A stretch of DNA of 64,000 nt from Microbacterium sp. zg-Y625 (GTDB lineage Bacteria > Actinomycetota > Actinomycetes > Actinomycetales > Microbacteriaceae), in contig NZ_CP126740.1 of assembly GCF_030246925.1 (NCBI RefSeq), forward strand, positions 2,294,001 through 2,358,000, in the 5' to 3' direction. The stretch's first letter is position 1; each line of letters begins with the position of its first letter. A program made the position numbers and the translations under genes. Below the pieces are notes generated by a model. The model was not told where the DNA came from and made no database searches. It was given only the letters and a program-made list of their open reading frames with translations. Positions 44,734-53,384 of the stretch are shown piece after piece.

Positions 44734-45588
44734 GTGAGTGAGACCACCAACATGCTCGGCACGTACCTTCGTGCCCGACGCGAGCAGGTGACGCCGCAGC
44801 AGGTCGGGATCCCCGTCGTCGGCGTGCGGCGGGTGCCGGGTCTGCGCCGCGAAGAGGTCGCGACCCTGGCCGGCATCAGCGCCGACTACTACCTGCGTCT
44901 CGAGCGCGGCCGGGACCGCCACCCGTCGGCGCAGGTGCTGCGGTCGATCGCCCGGGTGCTGCAGCTCGACGACGACCACCTCGCGCACCTGCTGGCCCTC
45001 GGGGCGGAGGTGACGCGCCGGTCCGCGCGACGCTCCCCCACCGAAACGCCGCCGCCGGGAGCCGTGGCGCTCATGCACTCGCTCGCGCAGCCCGCCTTCA
45101 TCGAGGGGCGGTTCTTCGACGTACTGGCTTCTAATGCGTTGGCCCGGGCGCTGTCGCCGGGGCTCGTCCCCGGCGGCAACCAGCTGCGCGACTTCTTTCT
45201 CAGCCCGGCCGAGCAGGCGCTGCATCCGGAATGGGAGGACCTCGCCGAGTGCCTCGTCGCCAATCTGCGGCAGGCGGCGGGCACCGACGTGACCCACCCG
45301 CGCTTCGTCGAGCTCACCGCCGAGCTCGGTGCGGGCAGCGACCTCTTCCGTCGGCTCTGGTCCCGGCACGAGGTGCGCGGGCAGCGCGGCACCCGGGTGC
45401 GCGTCGTGCATCCGCAGGTCGGTGAGATGACCCTCAACCGCGAGCGGCTGCGCATCGACGGCGCCGACGACCTGATGCTCGTGGTCTACCACCCCACCCC
45501 GGGATCGGTGGATGCCGACAGCCTCGCGCTCCTGGCATCCGCCTCGCTGCCGGTGGCCGCGGGGCGAGGCAGCGCGGACGTTTCCTGA
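44734..45588 (+). CDS. XRE-type transcriptional regulator with MmyB-like ligand domain
   Basis: 284 residues. Helix-turn-helix at about 7-70 (MLGTYLRARREQVTPQQVG, GLRREEVATLAGISADYYLR, LERGRDRHPSAQVL), then a C-terminal MmyB-type ligand-binding domain (about 105-270) including ALMHSLAQPAFIEGRFFDVL and GEMTLNRERLRIDGADDLML. This family of actinobacterial regulators typically lies divergent from SDR genes and represses them. GTG 44734; in-frame ATG 44752 is an alternative. The leaderless -10 box supports the GTG. Confidence 0.92.
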   Translation: MSETTNMLGTYLRARREQVTPQQVGIPVVGVRRVPGLRREEVATLAGISADYYLRLERGRDRHPSAQVLRSIARVLQLDDDHLAHLLALGAEVTRRSARRSPTETPPPGAVALMHSLAQPAFIEGRFFDVLASNALARALSPGLVPGGNQLRDFFLSPAEQALHPEWEDLAECLVANLRQAAGTDVTHPRFVELTAELGAGSDLFRRLWSRHEVRGQRGTRVRVVHPQVGEMTLNRERLRIDGADDLMLVVYHPTPGSVDADSLALLASASLPVAAGRGSADVS

Positions 45589-45633
45589 CGCCTCCCCTTG
45601 AGGCTGCGGATGCCGCGCGCCTACGATCCGGGA

Positions 45634-46467
45634 ATGAGCCATGACGGGGTGGGTGTGCGCATCGGCGTCATCGCGCGCCCCCAACTGCCGCCCGAGCACC
45701 TGCCCGCCGCGGCGCGGGCGGCCGAGGCTGCGGGTGTCGACGACCTGTGGCTGTGGGAGGACAGCTTCTGGAGCGGCGGGCTCGTGACCTCGGCGGCCGC
45801 GCTCGACGCGACCACGACGCTGCGGCTCGGGCTCGGGCTCATGCCTGTGCCGTTGCGCAATCCCGCTCTCGCGGCGATGGAGGTCGCGGCGCTCAGCCGG
45901 CTGCATCCGGCGCGATTCGTGCCCGCCTTCGGCCACGGGGTGCGCGCCTGGATGCAGCAGGCCGGTGCCGCCGTCGATCGGCCCCTCACTCTCTTGCGCG
46001 AGTACGCGACCGCGGTGCGCGCTCTCCTGCACGGCGAGGAGGTCACCGCCGCCGGCCAGTACGTGCAGCTCGACGGCGTGCGGCTCAGCATGCCGCCCGC
46101 CGCCGATGCCGTGCCGCCGATCCTGCTCGGCGCCAACGGCCCGAAAGCACTGGCGCTGGCCGGCGAGATCGCCGACGGCGTCGTGCTCGGCGAGGCCCCG
46201 ACGGCTGGGGCCGTGGCATCCGCCGTACAGATCGTGCGCGAGCCCGCGCCGCGTCACCGCTCGCGGCGACTCCCCTGCACGTGGTCGGCTACGTCATATG
46301 CCAGCCCGGACGACGAGGTGGTGCCTTTCGCGCACCGCGACCTGTACGCGGCGGCGATTCCGCGGGCGGTCACCCGCACCGTCACGGGCGGCCACCAGCT
46401 GGGCGATGACCTGCGCGTGGTGGCCGACGACATCCGCGGGCTCGTGGGCGACGGCATCCGCCGCTAG
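45634..46467 (+). CDS. Luciferase-like (LLM class) flavin-dependent oxidoreductase
   Basis: 277 residues, the bacterial luciferase/F420-type alpha/beta barrel: VRIGVIARPQLPPEHLPAAA, DDLWLWEDSFWSGGL, LRLGLGLMPVPLRNPALAAM and PAFGHGVRAWMQQAG. FMN or F420 as cofactor cannot be told apart here. TACGAT at 45622-45627 lies 6 nt before ATG 45634. Odd: between about 46240 and 46310 the frame reads PAPRHRSRRLPCTWSATS, unlike the family, while another frame reads PLHVVGYVICQP; normal sequence resumes at DDEVVPFAHRDLYAAAI. This looks like two compensating indels over 20-odd codons. Confidence 0.8.
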   Translation: MSHDGVGVRIGVIARPQLPPEHLPAAARAAEAAGVDDLWLWEDSFWSGGLVTSAAALDATTTLRLGLGLMPVPLRNPALAAMEVAALSRLHPARFVPAFGHGVRAWMQQAGAAVDRPLTLLREYATAVRALLHGEEVTAAGQYVQLDGVRLSMPPAADAVPPILLGANGPKALALAGEIADGVVLGEAPTAGAVASAVQIVREPAPRHRSRRLPCTWSATSYASPDDEVVPFAHRDLYAAAIPRAVTRTVTGGHQLGDDLRVVADDIRGLVGDGIRR

Positions 46468-47843
46468 CCGAGTTCGCCCGGGTTCGTGAGGCGCCACCAC
46501 GACGTCGGAGGCGCGATGGTGCCGTCGAGCTCGACCGGGACCGTCACGGTGCGCGGACCGGCGGTCCAGGTGGCGGAGCCGATCACCTCGCCGTCTTCCC
46601 AGGTCGTCGGCGTCGTCGTTTCCATCGTCGCGACGATGGGCGTGTCCGACCAGACCAGCAGAGCGGCCTCCGCCCCCAGCACCATGCGCGCGGTGCTGCC
46701 CCACGGGGTCGAGAAGGAGCCCACCTCCTGCCCATGGCGCGCGACGGTCATCTCGGTGAACCCGCCCGTGATGCTCTCGAGCAGGGTGGACACGCTGTGG
46801 TTGACGGAGGCGCGCGAGCTCGCGCCGAGGAGGACGCCCACGATGTCGAGGGGCGCCCCGATGCCGACGTCGAGGCTCGCGGTGTAGAGCAGGTTGCTGC
46901 CGCCGGGGTCGAGGGTGCCGGTCTTGAGGCCGGTGATTCCGCTCTGGCCGAGCAGGGAGTTGGTGTTGTTCATCCATCCGGGTCCGGGGAGGGACAGGCC
47001 GGGGTTCGCGGCGATCGTGGCGACGGTCGGGTGGGCGGCGGCGATGCGACCGAGGGTGATCAGGTCGCCCGGGGTGCTCGTGTTGCGCGGGTTGATGCCG
47101 GTCGGCTCGACGATCGTGGTCTGCGTCAATCCGTTCGCCGCGAGCCAGTCCCGCGTCGCCCGCAGGAACGCACCCTGCGACCCGAACGCCCAACCGGCGA
47201 CGGCCTCGGCGTAGTTGCACGCCGACGGGATCAGCATCGTGGCGATCGCATCGTGGAGCGACAGCGAGCTGCCGATGGGCATGGGGGCGATGGTGGCGCC
47301 CATCACGTAGTACTTGTCGTAGAGGGCGTGGTCGGCGCGGCCGAAAGTCAGGGTGGGCCCGGGGTCCGTGGCATCCGCCAGGGGATGCGCATCGAGGACG
47401 ACGAGCGCGGTGATGAGCTTCGTGATGCTGGCGATGGGGCGCGGTTCTTCGGTGCCGGTGGTCGCCCAGATGCTGCCGTCCTCGGTGCCCAGGTAGTCGG
47501 CGGCGCCCGAGATGGCGATGGCCGACGCGCCCTCGGCCGGGAGCGCGATGTCCGCTGCCGGCGGGGTGGTGACTTCGGGGACCTGCGAAGCCGCGACCGG
47601 CTCGGCGACGGGAGCGGTCAGAGCCCAGCCGGTGTAGCCCCCGCCGCCCCCGAGCGCCAGGACGAACACGATGGCGGTCGCGAGCAGCCGTCGGCGACGA
47701 CGCGTGCGCCGCTCCTCCGGGTCGATCGGCGCGGTCGGCCGGCTCTGTCGCCGGGCCGAGCCGGGCTCTACCGTGGGCGCCTCACGCAGCAACCCCGCGA
47801 AGTCCTCGAGCGCGTCCGGCGCGCTGTGCCCTGTCGTCACCAC
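46464..47843 (-). CDS. D-alanyl-D-alanine carboxypeptidase (S11 family), membrane-anchored
   Basis: Penicillin-binding-protein-type peptidase of 459 residues that trims peptidoglycan stem peptides. An Arg-rich cytoplasmic tail (about 1-52) precedes one membrane helix (53-69); the extracytoplasmic S11 domain begins near residue 95. The active-site SxxK is SITK (S139-K142) and KTG is at 307-309. The SxN motif reads S207-A208-C209-N210-Y: Cys takes the position where homologues have Asn (usually SANNYA). A C-terminal beta domain follows. Whether the Cys variant is active is unclear. Confidence 0.88.
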   Translation of the reverse strand: MVTTGHSAPDALEDFAGLLREAPTVEPGSARRQSRPTAPIDPEERRTRRRRRLLATAIVFVLALGGGGGYTGWALTAPVAEPVAASQVPEVTTPPAADIALPAEGASAIAISGAADYLGTEDGSIWATTGTEEPRPIASITKLITALVVLDAHPLADATDPGPTLTFGRADHALYDKYYVMGATIAPMPIGSSLSLHDAIATMLIPSACNYAEAVAGWAFGSQGAFLRATRDWLAANGLTQTTIVEPTGINPRNTSTPGDLITLGRIAAAHPTVATIAANPGLSLPGPGWMNNTNSLLGQSGITGLKTGTLDPGGSNLLYTASLDVGIGAPLDIVGVLLGASSRASVNHSVSTLLESITGGFTEMTVARHGQEVGSFSTPWGSTARMVLGAEAALLVWSDTPIVATMETTTPTTWEDGEVIGSATWTAGPRTVTVPVELDGTIAPPTSWWRLTNPGELG

Positions 47844-47972
47844 GGACCCCCATCCGACATGCTCCCCCCAGCATGCACCATGGCGGGGACGGGCCCGTCA
47901 CGGGGGCAGTGGCACCAGAGCCACGAGGATTCACGGCCGCAGGGGATCGGCGCGATCGGCCGCGACCGGCCG

Positions 47973-48554
47973 TCAGACTCCGGACTCGGCAAGCTCCGCG
48001 CCGGCGTGCGCAAGCTCGGCCAGCGCCGCCTCGCTGGTGGCGGGGGCGACTCCGGCGACGAGGTCGGCCAGCACGCGCACGCGCAGACCGTGGTCGATGG
48101 CATCCAGGGCCGACGCCCGCACGCAGTAGTCCGTCGCGATGCCGGCGATGTCGGCCTCGAGGATGCCGTGCCGGGTCAGCAGCTCGCCCACGGTGTCGCC
48201 GTCGTCGGTGGTCCCTTCGAACAGCGAGTATGCCGGGGCGCCCTGGCCCTTCTTCACGTGGTGGGTGACGGCATCGGTGACCAGCCCGGGGTCGTACTCG
48301 GCGCCTTCGGTGCCGGCGACGCAGTGCACCGGCCAGGTGTCGACGAAGTCGGGCTCGCCGGCGGCGAAGTGCCCGCCGTTGTCGCCCCCGGCATCGTGCC
48401 AGTCGCGCGAGGCGACGATCAGGGCGTACTGGTCTGCGGACGCGGCCAGGTGCCGGGTGATCGCGGCGGCCACCGCGTCTCCCCCGGCCACTCCCAGCGC
48501 CCCACCCTCGGTGAAGTCGTTCTGCACGTCGACGATGAACAGCGCCTTGCTCAT
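47973..48554 (-). CDS. pncA: Nicotinamidase / isochorismatase-fold hydrolase
   Basis: 193 residues. The catalytic triad of PncA is readable: Asp 9 in LFIVDVQNDF, Lys in HHVKKGQGA, and Cys in GIATDYCVRAS. The metal-site residues around SRDWHDAG are also present. It hydrolyses nicotinamide to nicotinate for NAD salvage (and would activate pyrazinamide). ATG 48554; no close partner gene. The promoter region to the left of 48581 is short, followed by repeat DNA. Confidence 0.92.
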   Translation of the reverse strand: MSKALFIVDVQNDFTEGGALGVAGGDAVAAAITRHLAASADQYALIVASRDWHDAGGDNGGHFAAGEPDFVDTWPVHCVAGTEGAEYDPGLVTDAVTHHVKKGQGAPAYSLFEGTTDDGDTVGELLTRHGILEADIAGIATDYCVRASALDAIDHGLRVRVLADLVAGVAPATSEAALAELAHAGAELAESGV

Positions 48555-48580
48555 GCGCCGAGCCTACGCCGCCCCGGTGC

Positions 48581-48817
48581 GTGCACAACGCCGCCATTCC
48601 GGCCACTCGCAGGGCTTTCGGCCGCCGCCGGAGCGGTTTCGCCCGCGGATCGGCGACGTTGTGCACGGCTGGTGCCCGCGACCGGACCGCCGAGCCGGGC
48701 GTGCTGGCGCCGCAGGCACCCCGCCGGCACGCTGCCCACACGTCGCCGGCACGCCGCCCGCACGCACAAGGGCCACGGCATCAGCCGTGGCCCTTGTGCA
48801 CAACGTCGCCGTTCCGG
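48581..48817. repeat. Intergenic element with three GTGCACAACGxCGCC copies
   Basis: GTGCACAACGCCGCCATTCCGG at 48581-48602 (shown in the form first 10 and last 12 bases), an inverted GGCGACGTTGTGCAC at 48652-48666, and a direct copy beginning GTGCACAACGTCGCC at 48796. Long frames crossing it on both strands are not protein-like. It fills the space between pncA and the MMPL gene. Confidence 0.7.
48765..48798 (-). terminator. Perfect hairpin after the MMPL transporter gene
   Basis: CACAAGGGCCACGGC (48765-48779) pairs perfectly over 15 bp with 48784-48798, loop ATCA. It starts 21 nt past the MMPL stop codon. No T-tract, as usual in high-GC actinobacteria. Confidence 0.75.
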
Positions 48818-48818
48818 G

Positions 48819-51185
48819 TCAGCGTCGGCGCAGCGACCGCCGCGTCACCGGTCGCGCGCCCGTTTTGGCGACCTTCTGCTCGACGGCGCGCACGCCGGCC
48901 TCGGTGTCGACGGCGACCGCCGCCGCCCCGCCGTCCCCACGGCGCATGTCACCCGGCACGGGAGCCGCGACCGGACCACCCTCGCTGGGGCTCATCGCCA
49001 GCCGGCGCGCACCGCCGATGTCGTTGCGCCACAGCTTCGACGGCCACCAGATGGCGCGGCCGATGTCGAACGACAGCGCGGGCACCAGCAGCGAGCGCAC
49101 GATGAAGGTGTCGAGCAGCACGCCGAACGCGACGATGAACGCCAGCTGCGCCAGGAACAGGATCGGGATCACACCGAGCGCCGCGAACGTCGCCGCGAGC
49201 ACGAGGCCGGCGGAGGTGATCACCCCGCCCGTCGCGACCAGTCCCCGAAGGATGCCGAGCCTCGTTCCGTGCGTGAGGGACTCCTCCCGCACGCGCGTCA
49301 TCAGGAAGATGTTGTAGTCGATGCCCAGGGCGACGAGGAACACGAATCCGTACAGCGGCACGGCCGGATCGGCACCGGGGAAGTCGAAGATGCCGTTGAA
49401 CACCAGGGCGCTCACGCCGAGGGCCGACCCGAACGACAGGATCACGGTGCCGATCAGCAGCACCGGCGCCAGCAGCGACCGCAGCAGCACGATGAGGATC
49501 AGCAGGATCACCACGAGGATGATCGGGATGATCAGCGTGCGGTCCCGGATCGAGGTGTCGTTGGTGTCGACGTCGGTCGCCGTCTCCCCGCCGACGAGCA
49601 CGTCGGTGCCCACATCATCGGACAGCTGCACGCGAAGGTCGCGCACGACATCCTCCGCGGCGATCGAGTCGGCGGCGTCGCTCAGCGTCGCGATCAGCAG
49701 CACGTCGCCGTCTGCCACGGTCGGTTCGGGAGCCGGGGTTCCGGGGGGACCGAAGGCGGTGAACACAGCCTCGCCACCTTCGAGCTCGACGCCCGCCTGG
49801 CCGTTCGGCGAGTCCTCGCTGGCCGCGGCGATCGAGTCGATGCCCTCCACGTCGGTGAGCACCTCGACGCTCGCCGAGAGCTCATCCTCCGGCACGATCA
49901 CGTACACCGGGCTGCCGGAACCTGCCGGGAAGTGCTCGGCCAGTTCGGCCTGACCGTCGCGGGCCTGCGACGTGCCGAGCACCAGCTCGCTCGAGGGCAC
50001 GCCGTCGGCCTTGAGCTGCGTGGCCCCGACGCACGCGGCGAGCAGCACCACGGTCGAGACGATCCACACCGCACGCGGGTGCCGGGCGACGAAGCGCGCC
50101 TGGCGGGGCCAGAGGCCCTTCACCGGCCGCGAGAAGTCCTCGGGCAGGCCGAGCGCGTCGGGCTTGGGCGCGAAGGGCCAGAAAGCGGCCCGCCCGGTGA
50201 GGGCGAGGAGCGCGGGAAGGAACGTGAGGGCCGACAGCATGGCGAAGGCGATGCCGATCGAGGCGATCGGGCCCAGAGCGCGGTTGGTCGCGAGGTCGCT
50301 CAGCAGCAGGCACAGGAGTCCCGCGATGACCGTGCCGCCCGAGGCGAGGATCGGCTCGAAAGCGCCGCGCCAGGCTGCGATCGTGGCATCCCACCGCTTC
50401 TTGCCCGACGCGATCGCCTCACGGAAACGAGCGACGTACAGCAGCGCATAGTCGGTCGCCGCGCCGATGACCAGGATGAAGAGGATTCCCTGCACCTGAC
50501 CGTTGAGCACCACCACGCCCGCCTTGGCCAGCCACCACACCGTCAGCAGCGCCACGCACAGCGCGAACACCGAGGTCAGCAGCACCAGCACCGGCAGCAG
50601 CGGCGAGCGATACACGATGACGAGGATGATGAAGACGGCGATGAGCGCCACCCCCAGCAGCAGCCCGTCGATGCCGAGGAAACCCTCGACGAGATCGGCG
50701 GAGAATCCTGCGGGGCCGGTCACCCAGGCCTCGACGCCCTCGGGGACTCCGTCGGCCATGTACTCACGCAGCTCGGTGACGATGTCGGCGATCTCGCCCT
50801 CGGCATCGAGCGGCACGAAGATCTGCACGGCCTGGCCATCCTCGGAGGGCACCGGCGGCGACACGTCGCCCACCACGCCCTCGAGGTCGACGATGCCGGC
50901 GCCGAGCTCGCCGATGTCGGCGAGCTGCCCCTCGGTCAGCTCGTCTTCACCGGCCACCACCACCAGGGCGGGCACGCTGTCGTCGCCGAGGAACTCACCC
51001 AGTCGCTCGTTGACCTGCGTGGCGTCGGCGCTGGACGGCAGATAAGCGGAGCGGTCGTTGACAGCGACCTCGTCCACCTTGCCGAAGTACGGGCCGCCGA
51101 TCGCGCCGCCGACCAGCCAGACCAAGACCAGCACGACGGGGATGCCGATGCGCAGCCACTTCGGCACATTTCGCTCATTTGCCAT
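48819..51185 (-). CDS. MMPL/RND-family membrane exporter
   Basis: 788 residues with twelve membrane segments in two halves, each with a large extracytoplasmic loop (about 40-180 and 400-545). The RND/MMPL motifs are visible: DYALLYVARFREAI and GIDYNIFLMTRVREESL. The Asp-Tyr pairs of the proton relay are intact in both halves. Such transporters export lipids or drugs. C-terminal cytoplasmic tail is Arg/Val-rich. ATG 51185; a palindrome overlapping its promoter suggests control by a TetR- or MarR-type repressor encoded elsewhere. Confidence 0.93.
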   Translation of the reverse strand: MANERNVPKWLRIGIPVVLVLVWLVGGAIGGPYFGKVDEVAVNDRSAYLPSSADATQVNERLGEFLGDDSVPALVVVAGEDELTEGQLADIGELGAGIVDLEGVVGDVSPPVPSEDGQAVQIFVPLDAEGEIADIVTELREYMADGVPEGVEAWVTGPAGFSADLVEGFLGIDGLLLGVALIAVFIILVIVYRSPLLPVLVLLTSVFALCVALLTVWWLAKAGVVVLNGQVQGILFILVIGAATDYALLYVARFREAIASGKKRWDATIAAWRGAFEPILASGGTVIAGLLCLLLSDLATNRALGPIASIGIAFAMLSALTFLPALLALTGRAAFWPFAPKPDALGLPEDFSRPVKGLWPRQARFVARHPRAVWIVSTVVLLAACVGATQLKADGVPSSELVLGTSQARDGQAELAEHFPAGSGSPVYVIVPEDELSASVEVLTDVEGIDSIAAASEDSPNGQAGVELEGGEAVFTAFGPPGTPAPEPTVADGDVLLIATLSDAADSIAAEDVVRDLRVQLSDDVGTDVLVGGETATDVDTNDTSIRDRTLIIPIILVVILLILIVLLRSLLAPVLLIGTVILSFGSALGVSALVFNGIFDFPGADPAVPLYGFVFLVALGIDYNIFLMTRVREESLTHGTRLGILRGLVATGGVITSAGLVLAATFAALGVIPILFLAQLAFIVAFGVLLDTFIVRSLLVPALSFDIGRAIWWPSKLWRNDIGGARRLAMSPSEGGPVAAPVPGDMRRGDGGAAAVAVDTEAGVRAVEQKVAKTGARPVTRRSLRRR

Positions 51186-51186
51186 A

Positions 51187-51205
51187 TTGCTAGCTTATCT
51201 AGCAA
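51187..51205. promoter_or_regulatory. Palindromic operator ahead of the MMPL gene
   Basis: TTGCTA-7-TAGCAA, a 19-bp inverted repeat ending 2 nt before the start codon, lies over the presumed -10 region (TAGATA on the minus strand). It is unusually AT-rich for this genome, supporting a binding site. No regulator gene is adjacent. Confidence 0.6.
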
Positions 51206-51229
51206 TCTGCGGATGCGCCACTCCGCCGA

Positions 51230-51622
51230 TCAGCGCGCGAACAGCAGGATCCAGGATGCCACGAAGGCCACCACGCCCAGCCCGGCGAGGCCCGCCGCCA
51301 GCCAGGCAGTCGCGCGCACGGCCGGGGAGTGCTTCGTCAGCCGGAAGCGATCGCGTCCGCCGACCCGGTACCAGATGTCCGCCGTCGGATGCCCTGCCAG
51401 GCGTTCGGCGTCGGTGTGGCCCGCGGCAGCGGCGCCCACTCCCCCGTCGTGGTCGAACCAGCGCACCACCACGCCGTCCTCTTCGTGCTCGACCACGCCC
51501 TTCGCGGGAAGCCACGAGCCGTCGATGGCCCACAGGACGACGGCGATCAGGGCGACCAGAAGCCCCGCACCGAGCCCCACCCAGGAGAAGATCTCGAGGA
51601 TCGCGTCGAGCGCGACGTCCAT
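51230..51622 (-). CDS. Membrane protein of unknown function (130 aa)
   Basis: Starts MDVALDAILEIFSWVGLGAG; membrane segments at about 12-33 and 103-127, with an extramembrane middle part (VVRWFDHDGGVGAAAAGH, ADIWYRVGGRDRFRLTKHS). ATG 51622 follows GGGAG; an ATG six codons upstream is possible. Lies just upstream of the tRNA-Thr terminator hairpin. No named family recognised. Confidence 0.7.
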   Translation of the reverse strand: MDVALDAILEIFSWVGLGAGLLVALIAVVLWAIDGSWLPAKGVVEHEEDGVVVRWFDHDGGVGAAAAGHTDAERLAGHPTADIWYRVGGRDRFRLTKHSPAVRATAWLAAGLAGLGVVAFVASWILLFAR

Positions 51623-51648
51623 GGGTCTCCCAGCGCTCATCTGGATAT

Positions 51649-51678
51649 GACTGTGGGGCCCCGAAGAGCCCCACAGTC
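51649..51678 (-). terminator. Hairpin after tRNA-Thr
   Basis: GACTGTGGGGC (51649-51659) pairs perfectly with 51668-51678 (11 bp, 8-nt loop), 6 nt downstream of the tRNA 3' end on the minus strand. Confidence 0.75.
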
Positions 51679-51684
51679 GGTCTG

Positions 51685-51757
51685 AGCCACCTAAGGGAAT
51701 CGAACCCTTGACCTATTCATTACGAGTGAATCGCTCTGCCGTCTGAGCTAAGGTGGC
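51685..51757 (-). tRNA. tRNA-Thr (anticodon CGT)
   Basis: 73-nt cloverleaf on the minus strand. Acceptor GCCACCT/AGGTGGC, anticodon loop CTCGTAA with CGT (complement at 51722-51724), T-arm GGTTCGATT. 3' CCA not encoded. No obvious integrated element beside it. Confidence 0.97.
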
Positions 51758-51830
51758 GCGCTTCGCTTTCGCTATGCACGATCATCGATCTTACATGGTG
51801 ACAAGAGCGCTCGCGAACCGCTCCGACCCG

Positions 51831-53384
51831 TCACTCGCAGGTCAGACCGTCTTCGGGCACCGTGCCGTCCACGAGGTACGACTCCACCGTGGCATCCACG
51901 CACGCGTTGCCCTTGTTGTAGCCGGTGTGGCCCTCGCCGACGCGGGTGACGAGCACGCCCGAGGCGAGCTGATCTGCCAGCGACACCGACCATTCGTACG
52001 GCGTGGCCGGGTCGTTGGTGGTGCCGACCACCACGATGGGGGCCGCACCCTCGGCCGTGATCGGCTCGCGCACACCGGTGGGCTCGTACGGCCACACCGC
52101 GCACGAGTCCGGCCCCATCCAATAGGGCGCGACCGTGGGTGCTTCGGCCGCGAGCAGCGCCTCGGCGGCCGCGTCCTCTGCCTCATCGCTCACGGGATAG
52201 TCCATGCAGTTGTAGGCACGGAAGGCTTCGGCCGAGTTGTCGAGGTAGACGCCACCCTCCCGGGCGTTGTAGAAGTCCGCCAGCTGCAGGGCGATCTGGG
52301 GGTCCCCCTCCAGCGCGTCGGTGAGCCCGGCCGTCAGGAAGGGCCAGCTGTCCTGGGAGTACAGCGCCGCGATGATGGCCGTCAGCAGCGTGTCGGCTCC
52401 GAGCTGCCGTCCGTCCGGGGCGAGGAGAGGACGCGCGTCGACGCTGGCCAGCAGCGTGCCGAGGTCAGCCATGGCATCGTCGACGGTGCCTCGGAACGGG
52501 CAGTCCTGGCCGGCGAGGCACTCGGCCATGTAGGCGCGCAGGGCGGACTCGAACCCCACGCCCTGCGTGACGCCCACCTCGAGGCCGGATACCGCCGGGT
52601 CGATGGCGCCGTCGAACACCAGGCGGCCGACGCGCTCGGGGAAGAGCTTGGCGTAGGTCGCGCCGAGGAACGTGCCGTATGAGTAGCCCAGGTAGTGCAG
52701 CTGCTCGTCGCCGAGCACGCCGCGCAGCAGGTCGAGGTCGCGGGCCGCCTGAAGCGTCGTGATGTAGGGCAGGATGCCGTCGCTGTTGGCTTCGCAGGCT
52801 TCGGCGAAGGCGGCGTTGCGCTCGGTGAGCTCGTCCTCCCACTCGGTCGTACCGCGCGGGTTCTCGGGAACGTCGTAGAGGTAGGCGTCCATCTCCTCCG
52901 CGTCGAGGCAGCGCACCGCGGTGGACTCCCCCACCCCGCGAGGGTCGAACCCGATGACGTCGTACGCCTCGCGCAGCGCCTCGCCCGTAGCGAACGCGGC
53001 GGAGTCGCGGATGAGCTCCAGTCCGCTCGCACCGGGCCCGCCCGGGTTGGTCAGCAGCGAAGCGATCGGCGCGCCGGAGTCGGCGTGACGACGGATGACC
53101 GCCAGGTCGATCTCTCCGGCATCCGGATTCTCCCAGTCGAGCGGGGCGGTCACCGTGGCGCAGTCGTAGTAACCGGGGTCGGCGCCCTCGCACGGCTCCC
53201 ACTCCACCGTCTGCTCGTAGAAGGGCAGCAGCTCCGCGGAGACGCCGTCGGTGACCGGCGGCTTGCTGGGGCCGGGCGAGGGAGTGGCCGCTTCGGGGAT
53301 CATCGCGCTGAGGCACCCGGTGAGGCTGAGGGTGAGCGCGACGATGCCGGAGGTGACCACGAGGAGACGGCGGCGAATGCTCAC
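51831..53384 (-). CDS. Secreted alpha/beta-hydrolase lipoprotein (tripeptidyl aminopeptidase-like)
   Basis: 517 residues. Lipobox LSLTGC (Cys 24), then a Pro-rich linker. The alpha/beta-hydrolase domain has TNPGGPGASG (oxyanion region), GFDPRGVGES, and nucleophile elbow GYSYGTFLGATY; the C-terminal half has VGTTNDPATPYEWS with the catalytic Asp and GEGHTGYNKG with the catalytic His. This is the SlpD/TAP family of actinobacterial exported peptidases. Its start overlaps the holB stop by 4 nt, so it is the last gene of that operon. Confidence 0.93.
   Translation of the reverse strand: MSIRRRLLVVTSGIVALTLSLTGCLSAMIPEAATPSPGPSKPPVTDGVSAELLPFYEQTVEWEPCEGADPGYYDCATVTAPLDWENPDAGEIDLAVIRRHADSGAPIASLLTNPGGPGASGLELIRDSAAFATGEALREAYDVIGFDPRGVGESTAVRCLDAEEMDAYLYDVPENPRGTTEWEDELTERNAAFAEACEANSDGILPYITTLQAARDLDLLRGVLGDEQLHYLGYSYGTFLGATYAKLFPERVGRLVFDGAIDPAVSGLEVGVTQGVGFESALRAYMAECLAGQDCPFRGTVDDAMADLGTLLASVDARPLLAPDGRQLGADTLLTAIIAALYSQDSWPFLTAGLTDALEGDPQIALQLADFYNAREGGVYLDNSAEAFRAYNCMDYPVSDEAEDAAAEALLAAEAPTVAPYWMGPDSCAVWPYEPTGVREPITAEGAAPIVVVGTTNDPATPYEWSVSLADQLASGVLVTRVGEGHTGYNKGNACVDATVESYLVDGTVPEDGLTCE

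Noticed and set aside
46734..51650. Very long plus-strand open frame (over 1600 codons)
   Set aside because: It lies antisense to the carboxypeptidase, pncA and MMPL genes, all with firm domain evidence; low-complexity Arg/Gly/His composition shows it is a high-GC shadow.
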